This document shows positions 8,027-15,012 of a DNA stretch of 64,000 nt, piece by piece. Under the pieces are notes generated by a model that did no database searches, was not told where the DNA came from, and was given only the letters and a program-made list of their open reading frames with translations. The stretch covers positions 1-64,000 of the forward strand of contig JAEZEI010000068.1 of NCBI GenBank assembly GCA_023417815.1, written 5' to 3'. A program made the translations under genes and the position numbers. Each line of letters opens with the position of its first letter. The stretch's first letter is position 1. The DNA comes from Bacteroidota bacterium (lineage in GTDB: Bacteria; Bacteroidota; Bacteroidia; Chitinophagales; Chitinophagaceae).

Positions 8027-8221
8027 TTAAGCGAATAACGAGTAAATAAATTTCATTGCGCCATTAGCGATAAAATCCATCAATGCAATAATGGCGGTGA
8101 TGAACAGGGTAGCTCCCAGAACGATCATAGTAGACTGCTGGAGTTGTTCCCATTTTGGCCAGGTAACTTTCTCCATCAGTTCGCGATAGGAGTCCTTTAC
8201 AAAAACAGCGAATTTGCTCAT
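8027..8221 (-). CDS. secE: Preprotein translocase subunit SecE
   Basis: 64 residues, the short single-span form common outside Proteobacteria. SecE clamps SecY in the SecYEG channel. The amphipathic helix has the conserved EKVTWPKW motif (residues about 17-24), followed by one membrane span (about 31-52). It lies between tRNA-Trp and nusG, the classical position. Confidence 0.95.
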   Translation of the reverse strand: MSKFAVFVKDSYRELMEKVTWPKWEQLQQSTMIVLGATLFITAIIALMDFIANGAMKFIYSLFA

Positions 8222-8263
8222 AATTATCAGTTAATTGCCGAGGGCAACATTTAAAAATCTCTG

Positions 8264-8334
8264 CACGGGCACTAGGATTCGAACCCAGATCAAAGGTTTT
8301 GGAGACCCGTATGCTACCATTGCACCATGCCCGT
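8264..8334 (-). tRNA. tRNA-Trp (CCA)
   Basis: A 71-base cloverleaf: acceptor ACGGGCA/TGCCCGT, D-arm, anticodon loop CTCCAAA (anticodon CCA) and T-arm CTGGG-TTCGAAT-CCTAG, discriminator G. The CCA end is not encoded. It lies between tuf and secE, as in many bacteria. Confidence 0.95.
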
Positions 8335-8421
8335 ATTTGTTTGGACCCGTACCCCGCTGAGCGGGGCAATGCCCGTATTTGTTTGGACACGTATCCCGGC
8401 TTAGCCGGGACCATGCCCGTA
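8327..8421 (-). repeat. Tandem repeat that begins inside tRNA-Trp, with GC palindromes
   Basis: Units of 42 and 44 bases (8327-8368 and 8369-8412) and a partial third (from 8413) each start with ATGCCCGTA, the complement of the tRNA-Trp acceptor end. Each full unit shares ATGCCCGTATTTGTTTGGAC and then carries a palindrome: CCCCGCTGAGCGGGG (8352-8366) and TCCCGGCTTAGCCGGGA (8394-8410). The array lies in the tuf to tRNA-Trp spacer. Confidence 0.85.
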
Positions 8422-8426
8422 AGAAA

Positions 8427-8462
8427 GCTAAAAGCCATTAGCGTGAGCCAATAGCTTTTAGC
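8427..8462 (-). repeat. Inverted repeat GCTAAAAGC/GCTTTTAGC downstream of tuf
   Basis: A 9-bp inverted repeat (8427-8435 with 8454-8462) could form a hairpin in the tuf 3' spacer. AAGCTAAAAGCCA recurs at about 8518. There is no clear T-run, so I do not call it a terminator; it may be a processing site. Confidence 0.5.
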
Positions 8463-8545
8463 ATATTTTGTCAAAGATACTGTTTTTTTTCCGGCTCAGC
8501 TGTTGGGCTATACCGTAAAGCTAAAAGCCAACAGGTATCTTCTTC

Positions 8546-9733
8546 TTATTTAATGATCTCGGTAACCTGACCAGCACCTACTGTACGTCCACCTTCGCGG
8601 ATCGCAAACTTAAGACCTTTTTCCATCGCGATAGGAGCAATCAGTCTTACAGTAAGGTTGGTGTTATCACCAGGCATTACCATTTCAGTTCCCGGGTTCA
8701 GTTCAACCTCACCTGTAACGTCTGTTGTACGGAAATAGAACTGAGGACGGTATTTGTTGAAGAATGGAGTATGACGTCCACCTTCTTCTTTGCTAAGTAC
8801 GTAAACTTCTCCTTTGAATTCAGTGTGCGGAGTGATAGAACCTGGTTTGCAAAGAACCATACCACGACGGATCTGGGTCTTTTCAATACCACGGAGCAGA
8901 AGACCTGCGTTATCACCAGCTTCACCTTCGTCAAGGAGTTTCTTGAACATTTCAACACCCGTACAGGTAGTGCTAAGCGGTTTTTCCATCAAACCTACGA
9001 TCTCCATTGGTTCGCCAACTTTGATCTTTCCTCTTTCAATACGGCCGGTAGCAACGGTACCACGACCAGTGATAGAGAATACGTCTTCCACGCTCATCAG
9101 GAATGGCTGGTCAACCGGGCGCGGAGGAAGCGGAATGTAGCTATCCACAGCAGCCATAAGTTCGTTGATCTTAGCAACCCATTTTTCTTCGCCGGCAAGA
9201 GCACCGGTAGCAGAACCCTGGATGATCGGAGTATTATCGCCATCGAATCCGTAAGAAGTAAGCAGTTCACGGATCTCCATTTCAACCAGTTCAAGAAGTT
9301 CAGGATCATCAACAAGGTCAACCTTGTTCATGAAAACTACGATTTGAGGTACACCTACCTGGCGAGCCAGAAGGATGTGCTCTTTCGTTTGTGGCATAGG
9401 ACCGTCGGTAGCAGCTACAACAAGGATAGCACCATCCATCTGCGCAGCGCCGGTGATCATGTTCTTAACATAGTCAGCGTGACCCGGGCAGTCAACGTGC
9501 GCATAGTGACGGTTAGCCGTAGCATATTCTACGTGAGCTGTATTGATCGTGATACCCCTTTCTTTTTCTTCAGGTGCACCATCAATATCATCATAATTCC
9601 TTTTTTCCGCCAAACCTTGTTTTGACAAAATATCGGTTATAGCGGCTGTTAAAGTTGTTTTACCATGATCCACGTGACCAATAGTACCAACATTTACGTG
9701 AGGTTTATCCCTCTTGAAAGTGTCTTTTGCCAT
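8546..9733 (-). CDS. tuf: Elongation factor Tu
   Basis: 395 residues, full length. EF-Tu delivers aminoacyl-tRNA to the ribosome with GTP. The P-loop GHVDHGKTTL is at residues about 18-27, DCPGHADYVKNM gives the G3 site, and NKVD the G4 site. Domains 2 and 3 follow, ending GRTVGAGQVTEIIK. It lies downstream of four tRNA genes and upstream of tRNA-Trp, secE and nusG, the tufB arrangement of enterobacteria. No second tuf copy is visible in the window. Confidence 0.98.
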   Translation of the reverse strand: MAKDTFKRDKPHVNVGTIGHVDHGKTTLTAAITDILSKQGLAEKRNYDDIDGAPEEKERGITINTAHVEYATANRHYAHVDCPGHADYVKNMITGAAQMDGAILVVAATDGPMPQTKEHILLARQVGVPQIVVFMNKVDLVDDPELLELVEMEIRELLTSYGFDGDNTPIIQGSATGALAGEEKWVAKINELMAAVDSYIPLPPRPVDQPFLMSVEDVFSITGRGTVATGRIERGKIKVGEPMEIVGLMEKPLSTTCTGVEMFKKLLDEGEAGDNAGLLLRGIEKTQIRRGMVLCKPGSITPHTEFKGEVYVLSKEEGGRHTPFFNKYRPQFYFRTTDVTGEVELNPGTEMVMPGDNTNLTVRLIAPIAMEKGLKFAIREGGRTVGAGQVTEIIK

Positions 9734-9799
9734 TTTTTCTTTTTTAGAATTGTTTTAAATCGGTTACGTTTAGTGTCTGCGAAACCATGGACAATTCAG

Positions 9800-9871
9800 A
9801 GCCGATGGTGAGAATCGAACTCACGACCTCTTCCCTACCAAGGAAGTGCTCTACCCCTGAGCTACATAGGC
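9800..9871 (-). tRNA. tRNA-Thr (GGU)
   Basis: The anticodon arm is CTTCC-TTGGTAG-GGAAG (anticodon GGT), with T-arm GTGAG-TTCGATT-CTCAC and discriminator U. The acceptor stem GCCTATG/CATCGGC contains one U-C mismatch at the fourth pair, unusual for this tRNA. The last of four clustered tRNAs before tuf. Confidence 0.93.
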
Positions 9872-9878
9872 GAACTGG

Positions 9879-9951
9879 AGCGGAAGACCGGGCTCGAACC
9901 GGCCACCTATAGCTTGGAAGGCTATCGCTCTACCAAATGAGCTACTTCCGC
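9879..9951 (-). tRNA. tRNA-Gly (UCC)
   Basis: The anticodon arm is ATAGC-CTTCCAA-GCTAT (anticodon TCC). The acceptor GCGGAAG/CTTCCGC is perfectly paired and the discriminator is U. Confidence 0.95.
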
Positions 9952-10050
9952 ATATAAAAGTTCAACGTTTAAGGTTTAAAGTTTTAGGTTTAATTATCTG
10001 AACATTCAACAATAAACAATAAACATTAAACAATAAACATCAAAGAACTG

Positions 10051-10133
10051 TGGGCAGTGGTGGATTCGAACCACCGAAGTCGAAAGACAGCGGATTTACA
10101 GTCCGCCCCATTTGGCCACTCTGGTAACTGCCC
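10051..10133 (-). tRNA. tRNA-Tyr (GUA)
   Basis: 83 bases with the long variable arm of class II tRNAs. The anticodon arm is GCGGA-CTGTAAA-TCCGC (anticodon GTA), the acceptor GGGCAGT/ACTGCCC, discriminator A. The spacer to tRNA-Gly (9952-10050) is AT-rich with short direct repeats of an AATAAACA type. Confidence 0.95.
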
Positions 10134-10136
10134 CTG

Positions 10137-10209
10137 AGCCGAAGAAGGGAGTCGAACCCCCGACCTACTGATTACAAATCAGTTGCTCTACCAACTGAGC
10201 TACTTCGGC
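10137..10209 (-). tRNA. tRNA-Thr (UGU)
   Basis: The anticodon arm is ACTGA-TTTGTAA-TCAGT (anticodon TGT). The acceptor GCCGAAG/CTTCGGC is perfectly paired and the discriminator is U. First gene of the tRNA-tuf operon, 3 bases upstream of tRNA-Tyr. Confidence 0.95.
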
Positions 10210-10287
10210 AATTTTTTTTCTCAAAGATCCAGGGCCAATCCCTCTAATTACCGCAAAACGAGGCCTTCACCTCATTTTTTGGGAAGG

Positions 10288-10316
10288 CAAAGGTAAGAGA
10301 AATTGATTAATACAAA
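10288..10316 (-). promoter_or_regulatory. Promoter of the tRNA-tuf-secE-nusG operon
   Basis: The minus strand carries TTTG (10313-10316), a 17-base spacer and TACCTTTG (10288-10295). This is an essentially perfect Bacteroidota -33/-7 promoter about 80 bases before the first tRNA, and the best-matching promoter in the window. Confidence 0.88.
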
Positions 10317-10353
10317 AACTTTGGATAATATTTTTTTAGCCAGGTTCCGGCCA

Positions 10354-10380
10354 ACAAAAAATCCTGCGAAAACGCAGGAT
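10354..10380 (-). terminator. Terminator after the hibernation factor gene
   Basis: On the minus strand ATCCTGCG-TTTT-CGCAGGAT (10361-10380) is followed by TTTTTG. It lies 26 bases after the stop of the HPF gene and shields the tRNA operon promoter from read-through. Confidence 0.9.
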
Positions 10381-10405
10381 CTTTCTCATTTCTTTTCTGA
10401 AGTTA

Positions 10406-10705
10406 TTATGCCACCAGCTTTTCCTTTTTCCTTTTTATCTGGCTAATAAGCGCATCAAGCGCGGCATCAAAACTCTCTTCAAACGACTTGCTGCTTTGCT
10501 TTACAAAGAATTCATGGCGTGGGATCATAACCTTGATCTCAGCAACTTTATCCTTGATCGTGTGCACTATATTATCAAGTTTCAGGTAAACATCAACATG
10601 GGTGATCCGGTCATGGAACTGGGCCAGCTTCCCTACTTTCTTTTGTACATGTTCCAGCAATTTTGAATCAGCATCGAAATGCACCGTTTGAATGTTCAGA
10701 TTCAT
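10406..10705 (-). CDS. Ribosome hibernation promoting factor, short HPF/RaiA (YfiA) family
   Basis: 99 residues. The protein covers the S30AE domain: MNLNIQTVHFDADSKLLEHV at the start, a VDVYLKLDN strand and the basic end ISQIKRKKEKL. Members bind the decoding region of the 30S subunit in stationary phase. The long-form C-terminal dimerisation domain is absent, so it should act like short HPF or RaiA. The gene lies between a xer gene and its own terminator. Confidence 0.9.
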   Translation of the reverse strand: MNLNIQTVHFDADSKLLEHVQKKVGKLAQFHDRITHVDVYLKLDNIVHTIKDKVAEIKVMIPRHEFFVKQSSKSFEESFDAALDALISQIKRKKEKLVA

Positions 10706-10872
10706 GTCGAAAAAGTTTAATTAAAAAATCAGGTTAGGTAAATATGGACCGATAGTGAAGTGTATTTTAGGTGAAACCAGGACATTGAAATTAACCCCAC
10801 AAAAGCATTTTTCAAAATATTCCGGGCGATAATTGTTGAACGGAAGAGCGGGGGTATTTATTTTAAAACCCG

Positions 10873-11769
10873 TTATTCTTCTGCCCGGGGATGGGCCTTT
10901 TTATAAATATCCTTTAGCTTCTGGATATTGTTGTGTGTATATACCTGGGTAGCGGCAAGACTGCTATGCCCTAACAACTCCTTTACCGCATTCAGATCGG
11001 CGCCATTCCCCATTAACTGGGTCGCGAATGTGTGCCTCAGCACATGCGGACTCTTCTTTTCAATAGTAGTTACAAGAGAAAGATACTTGTTCACAATAGA
11101 ATAGATGAGCCTGGGATAGGCCTTTTTGCCTGTCGGGCTTAAAAAGAGGGTTCCGGCTGACGGCCAAAGCCTGTTGCGTTCTGAAATAAATGCCTTTACC
11201 GAATTAGCCAGGTTTTCACTCACCGGCAACACCCGGTGCTTACTGCCTTTTCCAAAAACCTTTACCGTTCTGCCGGCAAAATCGAAGCTTTCATCCTTCA
11301 ATCCCAGCAATTCGCCTTGCCGCATACCGGTATGATAAAGCAATTCCAGGACAAGTTTTTCCATCATCCCGGTATATCCTTCCGGGAATTCAACATGGGT
11401 AAAGAGAAGTTCGGAACTCTTCTCATCAACGTACTGCGGCAGGCGTTTTCCGCTGCGCGGAGAAATGATGGAGGCCATGGGGCTTTCCTTAACCGCGCCC
11501 TTTTTCATCAGGAATTTATACATCGACTTCAGCGACGAGATCTTCCTGTTTATACTCCTGCTGCTTATCCCGCATTCCTTCAGGCTGGCCAGCCAGGTTC
11601 TGACCATCGGGCCTTTTGCTGTAACAACGTGTTCATTGAAATTGATCTCGAGGAAAGAACGGAAACTTTCGATGTCAAAAGAATAGCTTGAAATGGTATG
11701 CTGGGAATACCTTTTCTGGAATTTCAGGTAATCAAGAAAGGAAGCTATTTCCGGGTGGGTTGAGGACAT
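10873..11769 (-). CDS. xerC: Tyrosine recombinase XerC/XerD
   Basis: 298 residues from the ATG at 11769; a TTG at 11787 would add six residues. The N-terminal SAM-like core-binding domain spans about 1-95. The catalytic set is complete: R150 (TGMRQGELLGL), K174 (FGKGSKHR), H242 and R245 (HVLRHTFAT), H268 (LLGHSSL) and nucleophile Y277 (QVYTHNN). Length and sequence fit the chromosome-dimer resolving Xer recombinases rather than a phage integrase, and no mobile genes adjoin it. Whether it is XerC or XerD cannot be settled here, so the symbol is tentative. Next to HPF and rpsU, a common Bacteroidota neighbourhood. Confidence 0.9.
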   Translation of the reverse strand: MSSTHPEIASFLDYLKFQKRYSQHTISSYSFDIESFRSFLEINFNEHVVTAKGPMVRTWLASLKECGISSRSINRKISSLKSMYKFLMKKGAVKESPMASIISPRSGKRLPQYVDEKSSELLFTHVEFPEGYTGMMEKLVLELLYHTGMRQGELLGLKDESFDFAGRTVKVFGKGSKHRVLPVSENLANSVKAFISERNRLWPSAGTLFLSPTGKKAYPRLIYSIVNKYLSLVTTIEKKSPHVLRHTFATQLMGNGADLNAVKELLGHSSLAATQVYTHNNIQKLKDIYKKAHPRAEE

Positions 11770-11830
11770 AAAAAAACTGATAACCAAATATAATGATTCG
11801 GTTACCAGTTATAATAAATGCTGGCTATTA

Positions 11831-12028
11831 TTAGTTATCGAATTTACCAGAAGCCACCTGCTGCCTGTAAACAGCTTTCAGCACTTCGGTACGGCGTCTT
11901 ACAGAGGGTTTTGTATACGACTGCCTTTCCCTTAATTGCAACAGGGTACGGCTTTTTTCGAATTTCTTCTTATACTTCTTAAGGGCTTTGTCAATGTTTT
12001 CGCAATCCTTAGAATCAATAATTAGCAT
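11831..12028 (-). CDS. rpsU: 30S ribosomal protein S21
   Basis: 65 residues, rich in Lys and Arg, with the family pattern IDKALKKYKKKFEKS near the N-terminus and an RRRTEVLKAVYRQQ helix. S21 sits near the 3' end of 16S rRNA and helps initiation. It has its own promoter and is followed 61 bases later by the xer gene. Confidence 0.95.
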   Translation of the reverse strand: MLIIDSKDCENIDKALKKYKKKFEKSRTLLQLRERQSYTKPSVRRRTEVLKAVYRQQVASGKFDN

Positions 12029-12076
12029 ATAAATACCTCTTTTTTAATTTTAGTGACCGGTTTTGCCGGCGAGGCG

Positions 12077-12084
12077 CAAAGATA
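12077..12084 (-). promoter_or_regulatory. -7 element of the rpsU promoter
   Basis: TATCTTTG on the minus strand, a perfect TAnnTTTG, about 49 bases before the rpsU ATG. A T-rich tract lies upstream; the -33 element is not sharply defined. Confidence 0.7.
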
Positions 12085-12137
12085 GTAAGAAATACCAAAA
12101 AAATAAAATCTTAACACAAATTCCTCAAATTTGCAGC

Positions 12138-12728
12138 ATGTTCACCGGCATTATAGAGGCAATAGGAATTATTGAAGAAGTAACTGGCTCAGGATCAAAT
12201 ATATCTTTTATTATCAGCTCCCCTATTTCGGGCGAATTTAAAGTGGATCAGAGTGTATCCCACGATGGTGTATGCCTGACCGTAGAGGAGTGCGGGCCAG
12301 GCCGGCATAAAGTAACAGCGATCCGGGAAACCCTGGAAAAAACCAATCTGACAAACTGGGAAAAAGGTCGCAAGGTTAACCTGGAGCGGTGCCTCCAGAT
12401 GAACGGCCGGCTGGATGGTCATTTGGTGCAGGGTCATGTAGATGCTACTTCGCAGTGTATTGCCAGGAAAGAATTGAACGGCAGCACGGAATTCAGCTTC
12501 CGGTTAAAAGAGGAATTTGCAGGACTTATAGTTGAAAAAGGCTCAGTTTGTATTAACGGGATCAGCCTCACCGCATTCAATGTTTCCAGGAATTCCTTCA
12601 GCGTAGCCATCATTCCCTTCACAATGGAACATACCAATATAGGTTCAGTACATGTAGGTGATGTTGTGAATATTGAATTTGATATACTGGGGAAATATGT
12701 AGAGAGGATGCTTATAAAAAAAGACTAG
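12138..12728 (+). CDS. ribE: Riboflavin synthase, alpha subunit
   Basis: 196 residues. It dismutates two 6,7-dimethyl-8-ribityllumazine molecules into riboflavin and a pyrimidinedione. I chose the ATG at 12138 because the family begins MFTGIIE, where the N-terminal residues form part of the active site. The two lumazine-binding repeats start at residue 1 and at about residue 97 (NGRLDGHLVQGHVD marks the junction; GSVCINGISLT is in the second). A weak -7 element (CAAATTTG) ends four bases before the ATG. No FMN riboswitch fits in the short upstream space. Confidence 0.95.
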   Translation: MFTGIIEAIGIIEEVTGSGSNISFIISSPISGEFKVDQSVSHDGVCLTVEECGPGRHKVTAIRETLEKTNLTNWEKGRKVNLERCLQMNGRLDGHLVQGHVDATSQCIARKELNGSTEFSFRLKEEFAGLIVEKGSVCINGISLTAFNVSRNSFSVAIIPFTMEHTNIGSVHVGDVVNIEFDILGKYVERMLIKKD

Positions 12729-12751
12729 TATTTCATTTACTTTAAGTCTTT
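12714..12751 (-). terminator. Probable terminator of the subtilase gene
   Basis: On the minus strand AAAGACT and AGTCTTT (12745-12751 with 12720-12726) pair around an 18-base loop and run into seven T. It overlaps the ends of both converging genes. The long loop lowers confidence. Confidence 0.5.
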
Positions 12752-15011
12752 ACTGAATTATAATCTTCCTTACTTCAGTTTTATTCCGCGTAATTACTTT
12801 TAAGATATATACTCCTTTACTAACATTTGGCAAATTGATACTTGCACTTGACTTATTAATTCCTATTGTTTGTATTTTCTGAATATTCCCTTTCATGTCA
12901 ATAATCATTATCTCAGCCTTGGAAAGATCATAATTGGCAGTGATTGTAAAAAAACCTTGTGAGGGGTTTGGATAAACATCAAATATTTTAGCTCCAATTG
13001 CTAAAGGATTAATTGTTGTATTTAAGAGTATTGCTTTGGCTGGAACATCACCATTACATCCCTCTAATGCTTGTGCTTTAAATACTGCTATGTTATTCGA
13101 TGGTGAAGCAAGAAAATATTCATTATTTACCGGCCTCATTTCCACATAACCATCTATACGGTCTGCATCCAGAGTCACACTTGCTGTACTAACAATTGTT
13201 GTGGAACCTGAAGACCTTATCCAAGTTGACGATTCTGTCAACGGAACATAATAACTACCAGTAATTAAAATATCATCATCACAAATGTTTACACATGGGT
13301 CGGGAATACAACCTAGCTCTCGCGATTCATTATAGTATGTGCTAGGTATACAATCATTTGTCCTGACAGCCACATCAATTTTCCCTGCTGAATTAAATGA
13401 AAATGGATAATCCACACCTCTTGTTAAAATAATTGAATTACCATATTTAATAGAATTGAAAACTTCAGATCCACCTTCCGAATAAAATATAAGCCATTTA
13501 AAAATTTGGTCTGGTTCATTAGCAACAACTTCAAGCCTGTATCCTATGTTACACATTGAATTGCTTTCATCGGACAAGCAATTAGTTTCAATTTCTATTG
13601 TATTAGTGCCGTCTGATAATATCTCAAACCATCTGATGTTAGAAGGAGGTAAATTTTGAGTACCTCCATATCCTTGGGGCCAAGTTTGTGCAAGTTCTAC
13701 AGCTTTATAGGCATCCAATCGTCCCGCTCCAAGTTCATTTAGGTAAATATAATTTGGAAATATTTCATACAAGTCCCGCGCAGTACATTTAATTATAGCT
13801 TCAACATCAGCTGGCAAAAGGTTAGGATTAACGGCCAAAATAAGTGCTGCTGCTCCTGCGACGGTGGGAGAGGAAAAAGAGGTACCCCATCCGTCATAAC
13901 AGCCGTATGAATTACCGGGTTTTAATACTGACACATTATAGCCAGTCGCACAAATATCTACACTTGCATTATGAGTGTGACTATAGGCAGGTTCCCCAAC
14001 AGACCAATCATGATGATCTTTCCAATTAAATTTTTTACCATTTGTCAAAATAGGTGGATCAAAATGATGTCCCACACTCGTAACTGAAATTACATTGTTG
14101 TATGAAGCAGGATAACTTAGACCATTACCATTTGAGGCTCCTCCGCAATGGTTTCCAGTTAGGCCATTACCAGCTGCTGATACAACTATAACATTATAAG
14201 GAGGGCTTGTAACTATGTCGATAATATCTTGTTGATCTTGATCAAAAGTGCAGGTGCTAATAAAACTACAATTGATTACCTTAACCCCATTATATGCGGC
14301 AGCCAACACTCCTTGTAAATCGTTCCCTGGAAGATAAAAGCGGAGCATACTCTTATTTCCAATACTAGCAATACCCTTATTATTATTAGTGTTTGCTCCT
14401 GCCATACCTGCCACTTGGGTACCATGGTATCCTACAAACCCAGACATTATTGTACTTAAAACTTTACCTGAGATATCCTCATGTGAAGTATCAAAATCAA
14501 AATCTATTATTCCAATTACTATATTCTCACTACCTTGTGTTATATCCCAGGATTCTTGTGCTCGTATCAAATCCAATTGTGATCCAGAGTTTACGGTATT
14601 TCCAAACATTAAACAATTTATAATACTATAATCATCCGGGGTACTTAACGGTATTGCTTTTCTTGAAAATTTTACATCACTAATGAAAGTTGCCTTCAAC
14701 TCTACTATTTCCCTATATAATCTATCAATATTATCTGCCTCTAAATGGTAAACCTTATCGAGCCTTGATGCATGTGGATGCTTCCCAAGTTGATAGGTAG
14801 GGTATGCCTTTTCAAAAATTTGGATTTTATACCGATTAAAAATTTTCGACAAACTATCGTCCGAAAACTGGACTGTATATGTCTTATCGCTTTCAGAAAA
14901 ATTTAACCCTGTTATCTCCTTATGATCAGAAATCTTAAATGAAATAAAGTGTTGGGCATGGATATTTGCTATTACCAGAAGAAAGCCTGCCAGTAAATAA
15001 AGTTTTTTCAT
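12750..15011 (-). CDS. Subtilisin-like (S8) serine protease with T9SS sorting domain
   Basis: 753 residues with a signal peptide (MKKLYLLAGFLLVIANIHAQ). The catalytic triad is visible: D170 (IGIIDFDFD), H196 (GYHGTQVAG) and S378 (GWGTSFSSPTVAG), with oxyanion Asn in SAAGNG. A Cys-rich region of unknown fold follows (about 470-640). The protein ends with a type A T9SS sorting domain from VYPNPSQGFFTI to KVITRNKTEVRKIIIQ. It is thus a protease exported to the cell surface or medium. It starts only one base after the stop of the upstream repeat protein, so the two form an operon. Codon use is AT-rich compared with the flanking genes. Confidence 0.92.
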   Translation of the reverse strand: MKKLYLLAGFLLVIANIHAQHFISFKISDHKEITGLNFSESDKTYTVQFSDDSLSKIFNRYKIQIFEKAYPTYQLGKHPHASRLDKVYHLEADNIDRLYREIVELKATFISDVKFSRKAIPLSTPDDYSIINCLMFGNTVNSGSQLDLIRAQESWDITQGSENIVIGIIDFDFDTSHEDISGKVLSTIMSGFVGYHGTQVAGMAGANTNNNKGIASIGNKSMLRFYLPGNDLQGVLAAAYNGVKVINCSFISTCTFDQDQQDIIDIVTSPPYNVIVVSAAGNGLTGNHCGGASNGNGLSYPASYNNVISVTSVGHHFDPPILTNGKKFNWKDHHDWSVGEPAYSHTHNASVDICATGYNVSVLKPGNSYGCYDGWGTSFSSPTVAGAAALILAVNPNLLPADVEAIIKCTARDLYEIFPNYIYLNELGAGRLDAYKAVELAQTWPQGYGGTQNLPPSNIRWFEILSDGTNTIEIETNCLSDESNSMCNIGYRLEVVANEPDQIFKWLIFYSEGGSEVFNSIKYGNSIILTRGVDYPFSFNSAGKIDVAVRTNDCIPSTYYNESRELGCIPDPCVNICDDDILITGSYYVPLTESSTWIRSSGSTTIVSTASVTLDADRIDGYVEMRPVNNEYFLASPSNNIAVFKAQALEGCNGDVPAKAILLNTTINPLAIGAKIFDVYPNPSQGFFTITANYDLSKAEIMIIDMKGNIQKIQTIGINKSSASINLPNVSKGVYILKVITRNKTEVRKIIIQ

Positions 15012-15012
15012 A

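Noticed and set aside
8064..8474. 136-codon minus-strand frame through tRNA-Trp and the tandem repeat
   Set aside because: It runs through a tRNA gene and secE in the wrong frame, and its repeats come from the noncoding array.
8771..9625. 284-codon open frame on the plus strand antisense to tuf
   Set aside because: It is a composition shadow of the highly biased tuf codons; the product is rich in Thr, Asn, Phe and His with no family pattern, while the minus-strand EF-Tu is certain.
10873..11769. Integrase of a prophage or integrative element
   Set aside because: Length and motifs fit housekeeping XerC/D, the neighbours are hpf and rpsU, and no att duplication or phage gene is seen nearby.
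12063..12137. FMN riboswitch before ribE
   Set aside because: Only about 75 bases separate rpsU's promoter region from the ribE ATG; no RFN conserved blocks are seen, and the putative -7 element lies next to the ATG.
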